In this document: in pieces, positions 1 through 9,242 of the stretch | How the letters are laid out: the number at the start of each line of letters is the position of its first letter | Numbering within the stretch: the stretch's first letter is position 1 | Origin: Dipteris shenzhenensis | Taxonomy: Eukaryota; Polypodiophyta; Polypodiopsida; Gleicheniales | Assembly: GCA_047967505.1 (NCBI GenBank) | Contig: CM106541.1 | Length of the DNA: 64,000 nucleotides | Direction: 5' to 3' (one strand) | Translations under genes and position numbers: made by a program | Notes under the pieces: generated by a model | Seen by the model: the letters and a program-made list of their open reading frames with translations, nothing else | Databases searched by the model: none | Told to the model about the DNA's origin: nothing

Positions 1-49
1 ATGTTGAACTCACGTGATAGGGTTACATATGATGAGTGACCCCCCCGAG
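1..49 (-). mobile_element. MITE arm (family 1), cut by window edge
   Basis: Positions 2-49 are the exact reverse complement of 31169-31216, the left arm of a complete MITE at 31169-31414. The terminus CTCGGGGGGGTCACT is read on the minus strand and ends at 49, followed by ATTAACTAACC. The rest of this copy lies left of the window, so its size and target duplication cannot be checked. Confidence 0.7.
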
Positions 50-424
50 ATTAACTAACCATGCACATAACTATATTCACCACCCCCCCTATTATTGTTC
101 TATTTTCCTTCTAGATTTAGGATGCAAAAAATTCCTAGTGCCAAGATGAATCTATATGGAAGGGTTTGAGATTGTGCATCCAATTTAACCTTTTGTTGCT
201 ATCTTGATTAGAGTTCATCGTTAGCAATCTTGATCTTGTCTATTCATACACCTAGTAGTAACTTGAAGAATTCTTGAAACCTTTGATAAGGGAATGCACT
301 TTTCTTCAAAATCAACTGTATATTTAAATTAAGGTTACACTAAAATCCAAGAAATGAAACTCAATTATAATGCAAAACACCACCCATCTAGAAAACAAGA
401 GAAATATATATTAAATTTTGATGT
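50..424. other. AT-rich stretch without recognised feature
   Basis: No open frame, repeat or RNA gene was recognised here. It may be the 3' flank or UTR of the minus-strand exons that begin at 425. Confidence 0.3.
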
Positions 425-870
425 CTATATGTACAATATTCTTGTGTATTGCATCCAATAGATGCACGTTTTCAAAATATTTGCAACCTTAGCTTTAGCT
501 ACTATTGCTTCTCGCCTCTGAGTTGACAAAACAGTGGGTTCACTGAAAGATTCTACAAGCTGCCCAACATCATAAACACCTATCGAAGCACCCATAGTAG
601 CAACTGCCATGATTCTTCCTACTAGTTTCTCTCCAAAGTAGATAGTGCCAAGTCCCCCCTCACCAAAATACACTTGCGCATAGAAGGGGATAAAGGCACA
701 GGGGAGACTAGCTTTGAAAGTGCCCTGCACTTTATCATCTCCTCCTTCCCATAAGGGGAGAACACAGTAGTATGGAAGCACACTAGGCTATGGCGCTCGA
801 ACATTCCCATGTAGTGTCCTAGTGCTGAATCCACACCGATGCTATCACCTTGACCCCCTTTACGTGTCAC
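425..870 (-). pseudogene. Unrecognised exon-like fragment(s), minus strand
   Basis: Two overlapping minus-strand frames are open here: 622-870 (82 residues) and 425-781 (118 residues). The second has a regular, domain-like composition with FGEGGLGTIYFGEKLVGRI in its middle; the first contains TRKGGQGDSIGVDSALGHYMG. Changing frame between them would need an intron or a frameshift near 700-780. The family is not recognised. The stretch lies downstream of 973-1263 in the same direction, separated by about 100 bp that looks like an intron (GTAAGT after DDAHI, a TTTTTAG-type acceptor near 895). I infer that these are 3' exons of the same gene as the next entries, but this could also be degenerate transposon sequence. 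Confidence 0.3.
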
Positions 871-972
871 AAACTTATCAACTTTGATGACATCCTAAAA
901 ACTTAGATAACATCAGTTACAGTTTTCTCAATGCCACACTAAGAACATAAATTCATTCATATTGACAAAATA

Positions 973-1263
973 TCATGAACTTACAATGTGGGCATCATCT
1001 TGTTCATCCATTCCCAACCAAGTCATATCGATGGAGCTTTTGCTCTCATCTGCAATTGCTAGAGGTGGTGCCGATGATGAGGCCTCTGTAGTATTCTCAA
1101 GTCTCTGGCATTTCTGTGCCCTCTCTGCCTCCAATCTTTCTTGGACCTCACGGGACTCTGTCTCTATAACTACTGCATTAGTAGAGTCATGAATTTTCTC
1201 CCACATAGTTAAGATTGGATGCTCCAAAGTGTTTGCAAGTGCCAAATTTGTGCACCTATCCAA
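973..1263 (-). pseudogene. Unrecognised exon-like fragment, Glu/Lys-rich
   Basis: An open minus-strand frame of 96 codons. The N-terminal half reads LEHPILTMWEKIHDS. It is followed by a charged helical stretch (ETESREVQERLEAERAQKC) and a Ser/Ala-rich linker. The frame is preceded by open codons reaching toward 1281, and a GTAAGT donor follows DDAHI. No known domain is recognised. It is co-oriented with 1281-2091 and 425-870, so one spliced gene is plausible but unproven. Confidence 0.3.
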
Positions 1264-1280
1264 CCCCTCTTCTGGGTAAC

Positions 1281-2091
1281 CTAAGTTACTACTACTCTCC
1301 CAAGCGGAGAGTGCTCCACCACTTCATCTTCTCTCAAATTTTTAATATATTGAATGTCAATCAATAATAAATATTCTCTGTTTTCAATCAAAATGTACAA
1401 AAGGTTTTGCATCAAAACCTCATCCGTCATACCTTCTTCCTCCTCTTTTTGCTCTCCTTCCTCTTCTTCTTTTGGCTGTCGTATGGGGGATGATGTCCTG
1501 CCTGCTTTGGGAACCACAACCAACTCTGTCTTCTGCTCTAGTTTTGTTGTGTGCTTTCCCTTATCCAAAGTTGCACTAGACCAATCTAGAGCAACGGCGG
1601 CTTTCGCAACCACATCAAGATTCTCCTCAACGTCCACATCTTGCCTTGCTACTAAAAGAAGAGGTGGCTCTACATTGATGAACGGAGGTGCATTTGTGTC
1701 CTCCATTTCCAAAAGAATTACACAATAGGCTATTTTCAGGGATACAAAATGAGTTCCTATAGGACCCGTTTGCAGATCCAACTCTTCATCCTTGGAAATC
1801 CTTTTAAAACTTTTTGGACTAAGGGTTTTACAAATTGTTTGCAACCTAAACTTGAAAGTGCTATCAGCCTGGTGACAGTCAATGAGGAGATTCACAGGAA
1901 CCCATTGTACTCTATCTATGTCTAGCTGGATGATGTAAGGCTTGATTTTCTCTCTCATGTAATCTACCACATCTCTAAAGAGATCTAGATGCTTGTGGAC
2001 TGTGCTGATGACATCTATCTGATGATCAAAAATGTCATACAACTCTACCTCTCTACTCGAATGATGAGTAGAAGAGATGAAGTCATGGTAT
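1281..2091 (-). pseudogene. Unrecognised gene fragment split by the copia insertion
   Basis: An open minus-strand frame of about 270 codons, with its 5' side cut at 2091 by the copia 5' LTR. The N-terminal two thirds look globular (LYDIFDHQIDVISTVHKHLDLF, then PYIIQLDIDRVQWVPVNLL). The C-terminal third has an acidic run (EEEEGEQKEEEEG) followed by a Leu/Ile-rich segment (NLLYILIENREYLLLIDIQY). Removing the copia element together with one GGTAT target duplication extends the same frame about 18 codons into 7570-7624, before a TAG or a possible splice acceptor. I do not recognise the family. It is either a host gene or a cargo/ORF of an older element. Confidence 0.4.
2087..2091. repeat. Target site duplication of copia (left)
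   Basis: GGTAT immediately precedes the 5' LTR and is repeated as GGTAT at 7570-7574 after the 3' LTR. Five base pairs is the usual duplication for Ty1/copia integrases. Confidence 0.9.
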
Positions 2092-2389
2092 TGTTGAGAT
2101 ATCAAGCTCTATCCCCGACATATCTCCTGGATGACTATCATTTATGTCACCGCCTATGTTAGTTGTACTCGTGGTGTAGTTAGACTACCACGTATGTTTT
2201 TGGTTTGGGTTCACATATGAACCACGTATTCTAGGTTTTGACATATAGGGTATTTCCCTCTTCTATTGTATGGTTGTTGTGTGCAAAAGTGAAGAAAGGC
2301 TTCACCCTCCAACCTTGTGTCCTCTCTCTTTTGTGTGTTGTGAAGAAAGCTGAACTTGAGTCTCCTATCTCTCTCCCTTTCTCTTTACA
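2092..2389 (+). repeat. copia 5' LTR
   Basis: Starts TGTTGAGATATCAAGC and ends CTCTTTACA, matching 7272-7569 throughout by eye. It should carry the element promoter and polyadenylation signals; no individual element is assigned. Confidence 0.93.
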
Positions 2390-2401
2390 TGGTATCAGAG
2401 C
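2390..2401 (+). promoter_or_regulatory. copia primer-binding site (initiator tRNA-Met)
   Basis: TGGTATCAGAGC directly abuts the 5' LTR. This is the standard plant copia site complementary to the 3' end of initiator tRNA-Met, from which minus-strand cDNA is primed. Confidence 0.9.
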
Positions 2402-2966
2402 CTTGTTCGTGGTAAGGAGCTCAAGAAAGAAAGCCAAGTTTGTGATGTCCTGGTAAGAGGACCAGTGTTGCTTTCCTACTTCGAGTTTGGGAGCAAATCT
2501 CTGCAGATAGCACAGCCAGAAGTGCAGGAGTGCACTGCTTCAGATTGAGAGGCCCTTCGCGGTGCGGCGAGAGCGCAGTATATGCTGCGGGAGAGGGCGA
2601 AGCCCCTGGTGACTTTATTTTTCTGATTTGAGGCCGTTTCGGGGCCCGTTTTGAAGGCGCAAGTTCTTCGCAGGCACTCAGAAAAAGGCCCTGTTTTCGC
2701 TGTGCGACCACTGCGCGGCTAGTCGGTGGAAAGGGGCCACAGAAATTGCATCGTATGCCTGTGTGCAGAGATATTGGGAGATGCAGATTCATGCCTGTTG
2801 CCTGTTGATGCAAAATCGTCACTAGGAAGTGACTGTGTGGTGAAATACCACTTTCGTCAGTGTTGCAGATCTGCCCCTGTGAGGCTTTTTGCAGAAGTTT
2901 TGCTATTTGCCCTTGTGAGGCATTTGCTGTGTTTTCAGGTTGCTGTTGCAATTTGTGATTTGTAAA
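2402..2966 (+). other. copia 5' untranslated leader
   Basis: 565 bp between the primer-binding site and the gag start. It is GC-richer than the flanks. Open frames here on either strand are short and resemble no protein I know. The leader would hold packaging signals, but none can be pointed to. Confidence 0.6.
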
Positions 2967-5900
2967 ATGTCTGAGAATCTGTCTACCATTGTCAGTGAGA
3001 AGCTTGACAAGAACAACTTCCAAGCATGGAAGTTCAGGATGACAAACTTCCTTATGGGAAAGGGAGTTTGGGATTACATCAGTGGTGAAACTACAGAACC
3101 AGTTTTGGGTGCTGCTCCCACTCCTGCTGAATTGAAGGCCTTTAAGGAATGGCATGAAAAAGCCAGAAAATGCCTATATTGGCTGTCTGTTAGCATTTCA
3201 GATTCTATGATTGTGCATATACAGGATGTAGAGACACCTAAGGAGGCATGGGATACATTGGTGAAGCTGTATAGCACAAATACCAAAGCACGAAAGATGC
3301 AGCTAAAGCAGGAGTTGCACAATGTGCAAAGGAAAAATATGAATATAAATGAGTATTCCTTGAAGGTGAAAGGCCTTGCAGATTCTCTTGCCTCCATTGG
3401 AGCACCTGTTGATGATGAGGACTTAGTGTCCGTGACCTTGAATGGTCTTGGGAAAGATTATGCACAGTTTCGGACATCCATTGGAGTCCGTGAAACATTT
3501 CCTGATTTTCAGGAACTTATTGCTCTCTTGCTGAGTGAAGAGCAAAGGAATGGTGGTTCAGCCACCTCAACTTCTCAAGAGACTGCTTTCTACTCGAATA
3601 CAGGTAGAGGCAGGGGTAGAGGAAGAGGCCGTTCTGGTGGCCGTGCAGGAAATCAGAACCAACAGCAACAACAGGAAAACCAGTCCTATGGAGGAGGACG
3701 TGGTAGTTCTAGAGGCAGGGGGAGCCAAAGAGGCCGTGGTTCATGGCAAAGGAACCAGCAAGTAAATAGCAGCACAGAATGCTATTATTGTGGAAAGCCT
3801 GGACACAAGGAGAATACATGCTATAAAAAACAGAATGACATCAAAAGTGGGAAGTTGCAGCAAAGCAACTATGCATCATCAAGTGGGCATGGTGACGACA
3901 GAAATGAGCACCTTTTTGTGATGCAGCATATGGTTAACTCCATGTCAGGAGATGCTGCAGCTTGCAGTGATGTTTGGTATGTTGATTCAGGTGCCTCTAA
4001 CCACATGACCAGTCATGGTGAGTGGTTTCATGATGTCAGAAATTTGGATAAGCCAGGTTATGTTGAAACAGGTGATGATACTGCGCACCCAATTACGCAG
4101 GTTGGTAAAGTGCCATTGGCTATGCAGGATGGCAAAACAAAGTACTTGGCAGATGTACTTCATGTTCCAAAAATCACTAAGAACCTGGTTTCAGTTGGCC
4201 AGATGGTTGAGCAAGGTCTGCAGGTTAGATTTAACCCTGATGGATGCTTCGTTGAGGACTTGAAAAATAAGTGCCGCTTGGTTGCGAAAGGCAACAAAAA
4301 TGGAAGAATGTTCACCTTGGATGCTGATATGCCTGAGGTGAAAGCTGCTATGTTTGCGCATGGGAGAGGTGTCATTGCAGATATTGAGATATGGCACAAG
4401 CGCATTGGGCACGTGAATATACAAAGGCTGAAATCTATGCAAACGAAAAACATTGTTGCAGGTTTGCCTAAATTCAGAGTTGAGGGAATGCAAAAGGTAT
4501 GTGAAGCATGTCAAATGGGTAAGCAGGCCAGAAATGCATTTCCCAAAAATGCTAAGGTGAGCAGAAGACCTTTGGAAGTGATCCATTCAGATGTTTGGAC
4601 AACCAAAGCTGCTTCTATTGGTGGATGCCATTATTATGTGACGTTTATTGATGACTACACTAGGAAGGTGTGGATTTATTTTATGAAGCATAAAAGTGAA
4701 GTGTTCAGCCATTTCAAGGCTTTTAAGGCCATGGTTGAAAAAGAGAAAGGTGTGCATATTAAAGTGCTAAGATCTGATGGAGGGGGAGAGTACTTTTCAG
4801 AAGAATTTTGTGAATATCTGAAAGAACAGGGAATTCAAAGGAAGTACTCATGCAGGTCTACCCCTCAGCAGAATGGGGTTGCAGAAAGGAAGAACAGGCA
4901 TATTGCAGAAGTAGGACGGGCGATCCTAAATGAGAAAAACATGCCTGATTATTTTTGGGCTGAAGCAGTAGCAACTGCTGTTTATATTATGAACAGAACC
5001 CCCACTGCAGCTGTCCATGGTATGACGCCTGAAGAAATGTATACAGGCCAAAAACCAGATATTTCTCACTTGAAGGTATTTGGTTGCATAGCTTATGTTC
5101 ATGTTCCTGATGAGAAGAGAACAAAGCTGGATCCAAAGGCAGAAAAATGCATCTTTATTGGATATGCTCAGCACCAGAAAGGGTATCGCTGTTATAACCC
5201 TTCCACCCGCAAAATGCAAGTGAGCAGAGATGTTGTTTTTGATGAAATGAGCAGCTGGTATGCACCAACTGTTATGGTAGGAGATGCAGATGCAGGAAAT
5301 GGGAATGCTGCAATAAATGCAGAGCAGCAATCTCAAGCCTTGAGTGGACCCAGAGAGTCCTCTACTAGTGGATCTAATGCATGGACAGGGAGATTGAGAT
5401 CTAGTGAATCGTCACATGGCAGTCCTGATAGTGCTGTGCAGGTATCACGTAAGGGAAAAGAAAAAGTGGACCATGCTCCAGTATTTGATGTGTCTGCTGG
5501 TAGCTCTCATGTTGATGGAGAGTCAAGCGGCTCTGAAATGAGCCTTGATGAGGAACTTGGGATTCCTTCTGTTGTTACACCTGGTGCAAGGAAAAGCAGG
5601 AATGATTTAAAGACGCCCGCAACTGATCCAGTTGTACGGAGGTCCACTCGTATTAAGTATCCAGTTGACAGGCTGAGATATGATGGGTATACAGCACATC
5701 ACTATGCTTATATGGTCAAGGTTCTAGAGGAGCCAGAGCCCACATGTTTTGAGGATGCAGCAGGGCATAAAAATTGGGAAGCAGCTATGGATGAAGAGAT
5801 GGCTGCCTTGGATGCAAACCACACTTGGGATTTGATGCCTTTGCCTCATGATAAGAAGGCTATTGGCTGCAAGTGGGTTTACAAAGTAAAGCACAATGCT

Positions 5901-6845
5901 GATGGGTCTGTTAGCAGGTACAAGGCAAGATTGGTTGCCAAAGGTTTTGCACAGACATATGGAATTGACTATGAGGAAACTTTCAGCCCAGTTGCAAGGA
6001 TGGCAACCGTGAGAGCAGTAATTGCTATGGCTGCTGCAAAGGGATGGTCTTTGCATCAGATGGATGTGAAAAATGCCTTCTTGCATGGTGACTTGCAGGA
6101 AGAGGTTTATATGATGCAGCCAGAAGGTTATGAGGATAATGCACACCCCGATTTTGTATGCAGGTTGCGCAAAGCCTTGTATGGCTTAAAACAGGCGCCG
6201 AGGGCATGGTCAGACAAGATAGGGCAATATCTTGTCACTATTGGATTTCAGATTTCCAATTCAGATTTTTCACTTTATGTGAAAAGAACAAACAGAGGGA
6301 TTGTGCTTATAGTCATCTATGTTGATGACTTGATTATTACAGGTGATAGTGATGCAGACATTGATGAAGTGAAGCTGTTGTTGAAGCAGAAATTTGAAAT
6401 GAAGGATTTGGGAGAGCTGCGTTACTTCTTGGGCATTGAGGTTATTAGATCCCCGAGTGGGATATGGCTGTTGCAAAGGCAATATGGTTTGGACATGCTG
6501 TCCAAATATGGGATGACAGGTTGTAAGCCTATCTCTGTTCCATTGGAGCAGAATGTGAAGCTCAATGCAGAGTCAGGTGAGCTTCTTGAAGATATTACTA
6601 TGTACAGGCGCATAGTAGGTAGCTTGATTTACATGACTATAACCAGACCAGATTTGAGCTATGCTGTGGGGCTGGTGAGTCAGTTTATGCAGGCACCGAG
6701 GAAGCCACATTTGGATGCGGCTAGGCGCATACTGCGGTATGTGAAGTCCACATTGCATTATGGACTGTTTTATGAAGCTGGGTGTGCATTACAGGTACAT
6801 GGATACACAGATGCTGACTGGGCTGGTAGACAGGAGATCTACTAG
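2967..6845 (+). CDS. copia gag-pol polyprotein (frame ends early in RNase H)
   Basis: Encodes the structural and enzymatic polyprotein for reverse transcription and integration. The start chosen is MSENLSTI at 2967; an in-frame ATG at 2940 would add nine unlikely residues. Domains from this start (1292 residues): gag UBN2-type region about 20-200; RGRG-rich linker; zinc knuckle CYYCGKPGHKENTC about 272-285; aspartic protease DSGAS at 340-344; GAG-pre-integrase with IWHKRIGHV; integrase core with catalytic D542, D604 and E640 (D-D-35-E spacing retained); Ser-rich linker; reverse transcriptase with YVDD at 1118-1121. The frame runs into a stop at 6845 just after DADWAG, because of a one-base shift at about 6825-6830. 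RNase H continues in the next frame. All other catalytic motifs seen are intact, so the copy is close to functional. Confidence 0.93.
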   Translation: MSENLSTIVSEKLDKNNFQAWKFRMTNFLMGKGVWDYISGETTEPVLGAAPTPAELKAFKEWHEKARKCLYWLSVSISDSMIVHIQDVETPKEAWDTLVKLYSTNTKARKMQLKQELHNVQRKNMNINEYSLKVKGLADSLASIGAPVDDEDLVSVTLNGLGKDYAQFRTSIGVRETFPDFQELIALLLSEEQRNGGSATSTSQETAFYSNTGRGRGRGRGRSGGRAGNQNQQQQQENQSYGGGRGSSRGRGSQRGRGSWQRNQQVNSSTECYYCGKPGHKENTCYKKQNDIKSGKLQQSNYASSSGHGDDRNEHLFVMQHMVNSMSGDAAACSDVWYVDSGASNHMTSHGEWFHDVRNLDKPGYVETGDDTAHPITQVGKVPLAMQDGKTKYLADVLHVPKITKNLVSVGQMVEQGLQVRFNPDGCFVEDLKNKCRLVAKGNKNGRMFTLDADMPEVKAAMFAHGRGVIADIEIWHKRIGHVNIQRLKSMQTKNIVAGLPKFRVEGMQKVCEACQMGKQARNAFPKNAKVSRRPLEVIHSDVWTTKAASIGGCHYYVTFIDDYTRKVWIYFMKHKSEVFSHFKAFKAMVEKEKGVHIKVLRSDGGGEYFSEEFCEYLKEQGIQRKYSCRSTPQQNGVAERKNRHIAEVGRAILNEKNMPDYFWAEAVATAVYIMNRTPTAAVHGMTPEEMYTGQKPDISHLKVFGCIAYVHVPDEKRTKLDPKAEKCIFIGYAQHQKGYRCYNPSTRKMQVSRDVVFDEMSSWYAPTVMVGDADAGNGNAAINAEQQSQALSGPRESSTSGSNAWTGRLRSSESSHGSPDSAVQVSRKGKEKVDHAPVFDVSAGSSHVDGESSGSEMSLDEELGIPSVVTPGARKSRNDLKTPATDPVVRRSTRIKYPVDRLRYDGYTAHHYAYMVKVLEEPEPTCFEDAAGHKNWEAAMDEEMAALDANHTWDLMPLPHDKKAIGCKWVYKVKHNADGSVSRYKARLVAKGFAQTYGIDYEETFSPVARMATVRAVIAMAAAKGWSLHQMDVKNAFLHGDLQEEVYMMQPEGYEDNAHPDFVCRLRKALYGLKQAPRAWSDKIGQYLVTIGFQISNSDFSLYVKRTNRGIVLIVIYVDDLIITGDSDADIDEVKLLLKQKFEMKDLGELRYFLGIEVIRSPSGIWLLQRQYGLDMLSKYGMTGCKPISVPLEQNVKLNAESGELLEDITMYRRIVGSLIYMTITRPDLSYAVGLVSQFMQAPRKPHLDAARRILRYVKSTLHYGLFYEAGCALQVHGYTDADWAGRQEIY

Positions 6846-7314
6846 TGGTTTTATGTTTTCCCTTGGGAGTGGTGCCATCAGTTGGAGCAGCAAGAAGCAG
6901 CCAACAGTTGCCTTGTCGAGCACAGAGGCAGAGTACAGGGGTGCAGCAATGGCTGCATGTGAGGTAGCTTGGTTACGGAAGCTACTTGCAGATATGGGAC
7001 AGTCAGTTCATGCAGCAGTTGTCATTCATTGTGACAACATTAGCAGCATCATGCTTGCTAATAACCCAGTTTATCATGCTAGAACGAAGCACATTGAGGT
7101 GCATTATCACTTTGTGAGAGAGAAGGTTCTAGCTGGTGAGATTGATCTTGTCTATGTCAGCACTGAGGAGCAGGTGGCTGATATCTTTACGAAGGCATTG
7201 GGTACCGAGAAGCTTCGCAGATTTAGGAGCTTGCTTGGTGTACGTGAGATGGATTCGAGCTTGAGGGGGAGTGTTGAGATATCAAGCTCTATCCCCGACA
7301 TATCTCCTGGATGA
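6829..7314 (+). pseudogene. copia RNase H, out of frame with gag-pol
   Basis: The continuation of pol in the +1 frame relative to 2967-6845. It reads DRRSTSGFMF, SSTEAEYRGAA, IHCDNISSI, KHIEVHYHFVREK and QVADIFTKAL, the hallmark motifs of copia RNase H, and ends in the 3' LTR at 7314. The break is consistent with a single inserted base near 6828. Because the LTRs look identical, the shift is either very recent or was copied from an already defective RNA packaged in trans. A sequencing error is also possible. Confidence 0.85.
7263..7271 (+). promoter_or_regulatory. copia polypurine tract
   Basis: GAGGGGGAG lies directly before the TG of the 3' LTR, the position and composition of the plus-strand primer. 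Confidence 0.85.
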
Positions 7315-7569
7315 CTATCATTTATGTCACCGCCTATGTTAGTTGTACTCGTGGTGTAGTTAGACTACCACGTATGTTTTTGGTTTGGGTTCACATATGA
7401 ACCACGTATTCTAGGTTTTGACATATAGGGTATTTCCCTCTTCTATTGTATGGTTGTTGTGTGCAAAAGTGAAGAAAGGCTTCACCCTCCAACCTTGTGT
7501 CCTCTCTCTTTTGTGTGTTGTGAAGAAAGCTGAACTTGAGTCTCCTATCTCTCTCCCTTTCTCTTTACA
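7272..7569 (+). repeat. copia 3' LTR
   Basis: 298 bp, TG...CA, no difference from 2092-2389 seen by eye. It is followed by the GGTAT duplication at 7570-7574. Confidence 0.93.
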
Positions 7570-7645
7570 GGTATGCCTCGTGGGGTGTGGATATTGGAGG
7601 TTTGTGGAAGATGGCAAGAGCAGGCTATCTAGGAGGTGAGGACAA
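7570..7645 (-). other. Flank of the gene split by copia
   Basis: The first five bases are the right target duplication. Read on the minus strand and joined across the duplication, about 18 codons stay open with the frame of 1281-2091, up to a TAG at 7625-7627 that could instead belong to a splice acceptor. This is inference only. Confidence 0.3.
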
Positions 7646-7874
7646 TAAAGTCTATGTCATACCTAATGGCCCTTTATATAGTTGACTTCAGTCTCTTTAA
7701 ATACCTTAAAGGTCCGGCTACAATTTAGGTAATAAAATATTGGACAATGTAATATATTGGCCTAAATAATTTGCCATCATATTCCACTCCCGCCTACCCC
7801 CACCACCCAAAATACTGGATTTTTTTTTTGGGAATTTAGGGGGCTCTATGTTAGTAGAAATGACATAGACTTTA
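7646..7874. mobile_element. Putative MITE (family 2)
   Basis: A 15-bp perfect inverted repeat, TAAAGTCTATGTCAT at 7646-7660 and its complement at 7860-7874, encloses 229 bp of AT-rich non-coding DNA. CAA occurs on both outer sides (7643-7645 and 7875-7877), which could be a 3-bp target duplication. The interior has no open frame. The superfamily is not assignable. Confidence 0.5.
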
Positions 7875-8143
7875 CAAAAACTATTACATTTAGTCAAAAA
7901 CTATTACAGTATAGTTTCAAAACTTTTACATTTATTCAAGTTCTATTACAACACACTTCAAAAGCTATATCATATTTTGAAAACTATTACAACACACGTC
8001 AAAAACTACTAATTTTATTAAGTATACTCATTACCAGTACAAATGACATCACACTTAAAAAACTATTACATTTATTCAATACCAGTATGAATGGACAAGT
8101 TACAAGGAGGCTTCCATTTCTCAAGCATTGATGTTCCTTCAAG
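7875..8143. repeat. Degenerate AAAACTATTACATTTA-type repeats
   Basis: An AT-rich stretch in which variants of AAAACTATTACA followed by TTTATTCAA recur roughly every 30-40 bp. No gene is seen. Confidence 0.45.
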
Positions 8144-8850
8144 TCACCTTCTTACTATCTTCCCTTTTAGTGTAATGAAAAAATCACTATCACCAAAGGT
8201 GATAGTAGCGATGTATTCTCGAACGTGCTTCAAGCTCCAACTACCTGTGACCTCAAGACATTGGATATCTTCGTTGGGCATATGTACCTCTACCTCTGTG
8301 GTGTCCACTACATCACAATCCATAGGTATCCATGTGCCATGATTATTTTTCCAACGTTTGTAAGCGTATCTCATGTAGCAAATACTCCGCACAACTTGAT
8401 ATCTTATTATACTAAACTTTCTTTAGTAAGTATACACACTGAAACTTGGTCTCCCTTCTGCAAACCCTCCCTAACATCCCACATTGGGTATAGAAGATTA
8501 TCAAGAAATTCATTTTCTAGGCCTTTGCATACCCACATGGTCTTTGTCTTGTGAATGAAGACTGATTTGAAAAAATAAATAAATGTAATGGAGGGCATGA
8601 ACCAACTAACACCCACAGATTTTGAACCAAAAGTAAACTTCATTGATGATTGAATATCTGATCTCATCTGCATTCTAAAAGCATCTATAGAGAATGGATC
8701 AGGAAGAGGCCATTCTGGACTATCAAAGTTAGGGACAGGAATAGGACATAGGCTTTCATATGCACCTTCTCTTTGAGGAACTTCGTAACATGAATCATGG
8801 AAAAAGTTACTTGACTTTGTCAAGAAGGTAGCACTCCATCCTGAGAACAT
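8144..8850 (-). pseudogene. Unrecognised gene fragment interrupted by CACTA element A
   Basis: Two minus-strand open stretches: 8407-8850 (about 148 codons, including PVPNFDSPEWPLPDPFSIDAF and WVCKGLENEFLDNLLYPMWDVREGL) and 8144-8392 (82 codons, including YKRWKNNHGTWIPMDC and SWSLKHVREYIATITFGDSD). GTATAC and an AG before ATACGC between them would allow a short intron. At 8850 the frame is cut by the CACTA insertion. Rejoining at the CAT duplication keeps about 20 codons open into 27730-27790. No known domain is recognised. Orientation and position suggest it may be the 5' part of the same gene as 425-2091. Confidence 0.35.
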
Positions 8851-8944
8851 CACTACTACACATGGATCCTATTGCGATGTTTACGTACCGACGTTTAGCG
8901 CCCGCTTAGCGCTAATCGTCGATATAAAAAGCGGGTATCGTAAA

Positions 8945-9069
8945 TCGTCGCTATATAGCGACTATTTTAAAAAGTCGCTATATAGCGACTTTTACAGAAA
9001 AAGTCGCTATATAGCGACTTTTAAAAAGTCACTATATAGCGACACTGAGACAAAATACTATAGCGACGT
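8945..9069. repeat. A left subterminal palindrome array
   Basis: The 16-bp palindrome GTCGCTATATAGCGAC is exact at 8947-8962, 8974-8989 and 9003-9018. One variant (GTCACT...) sits at 9028-9043 and a partial copy follows. In En/Spm, TnpA binds short subterminal repeats; by analogy these are candidate binding sites, although this sequence is self-complementary and could also form hairpins. Confidence 0.85.
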
Positions 9070-9242
9070 TTTTACAGAGAGTTTTTTTTTTTTTTTAAAG
9101 GCCTTAAAAGTTAGTTTTTTCCAATGAAATTTTTTTTCAAATTTTCATACATGTTTGAACTCATAGAGAATAAAAAAATGAGAGCATGTACATCAAGCCT
9201 TTGAAGCTCATATATTCATGTCCAAATTTGAGATGAGAAAAA

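Larger units (their letters stand above)
2092..7569 (+). mobile_element. Ty1/copia LTR retrotransposon, complete
   Basis: A complete 5478-bp element with 298-bp LTRs beginning TG and ending CA, GGTAT target duplications, a tRNA-Met primer-binding site, a gag-pol frame and a polypurine tract. The domain order is gag, zinc knuckle, protease, integrase, reverse transcriptase, RNase H, which is the Ty1/copia order (integrase before RT). By eye the two LTRs show no difference over 298 bp, so the insertion is recent. One frameshift breaks the RNase H end. The element interrupts an unrecognised minus-strand frame. Confidence 0.95.

Noticed and set aside
2421-3155. 244-codon minus-strand frame over the copia leader
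   Set aside because: It lies antisense to the copia leader and gag with no recognisable domain; a chance frame.
3074-6758. Further frames antisense to or shifted within copia gag-pol
   Set aside because: Shadows of the true 2967-6845 frame, which has all the conserved motifs.
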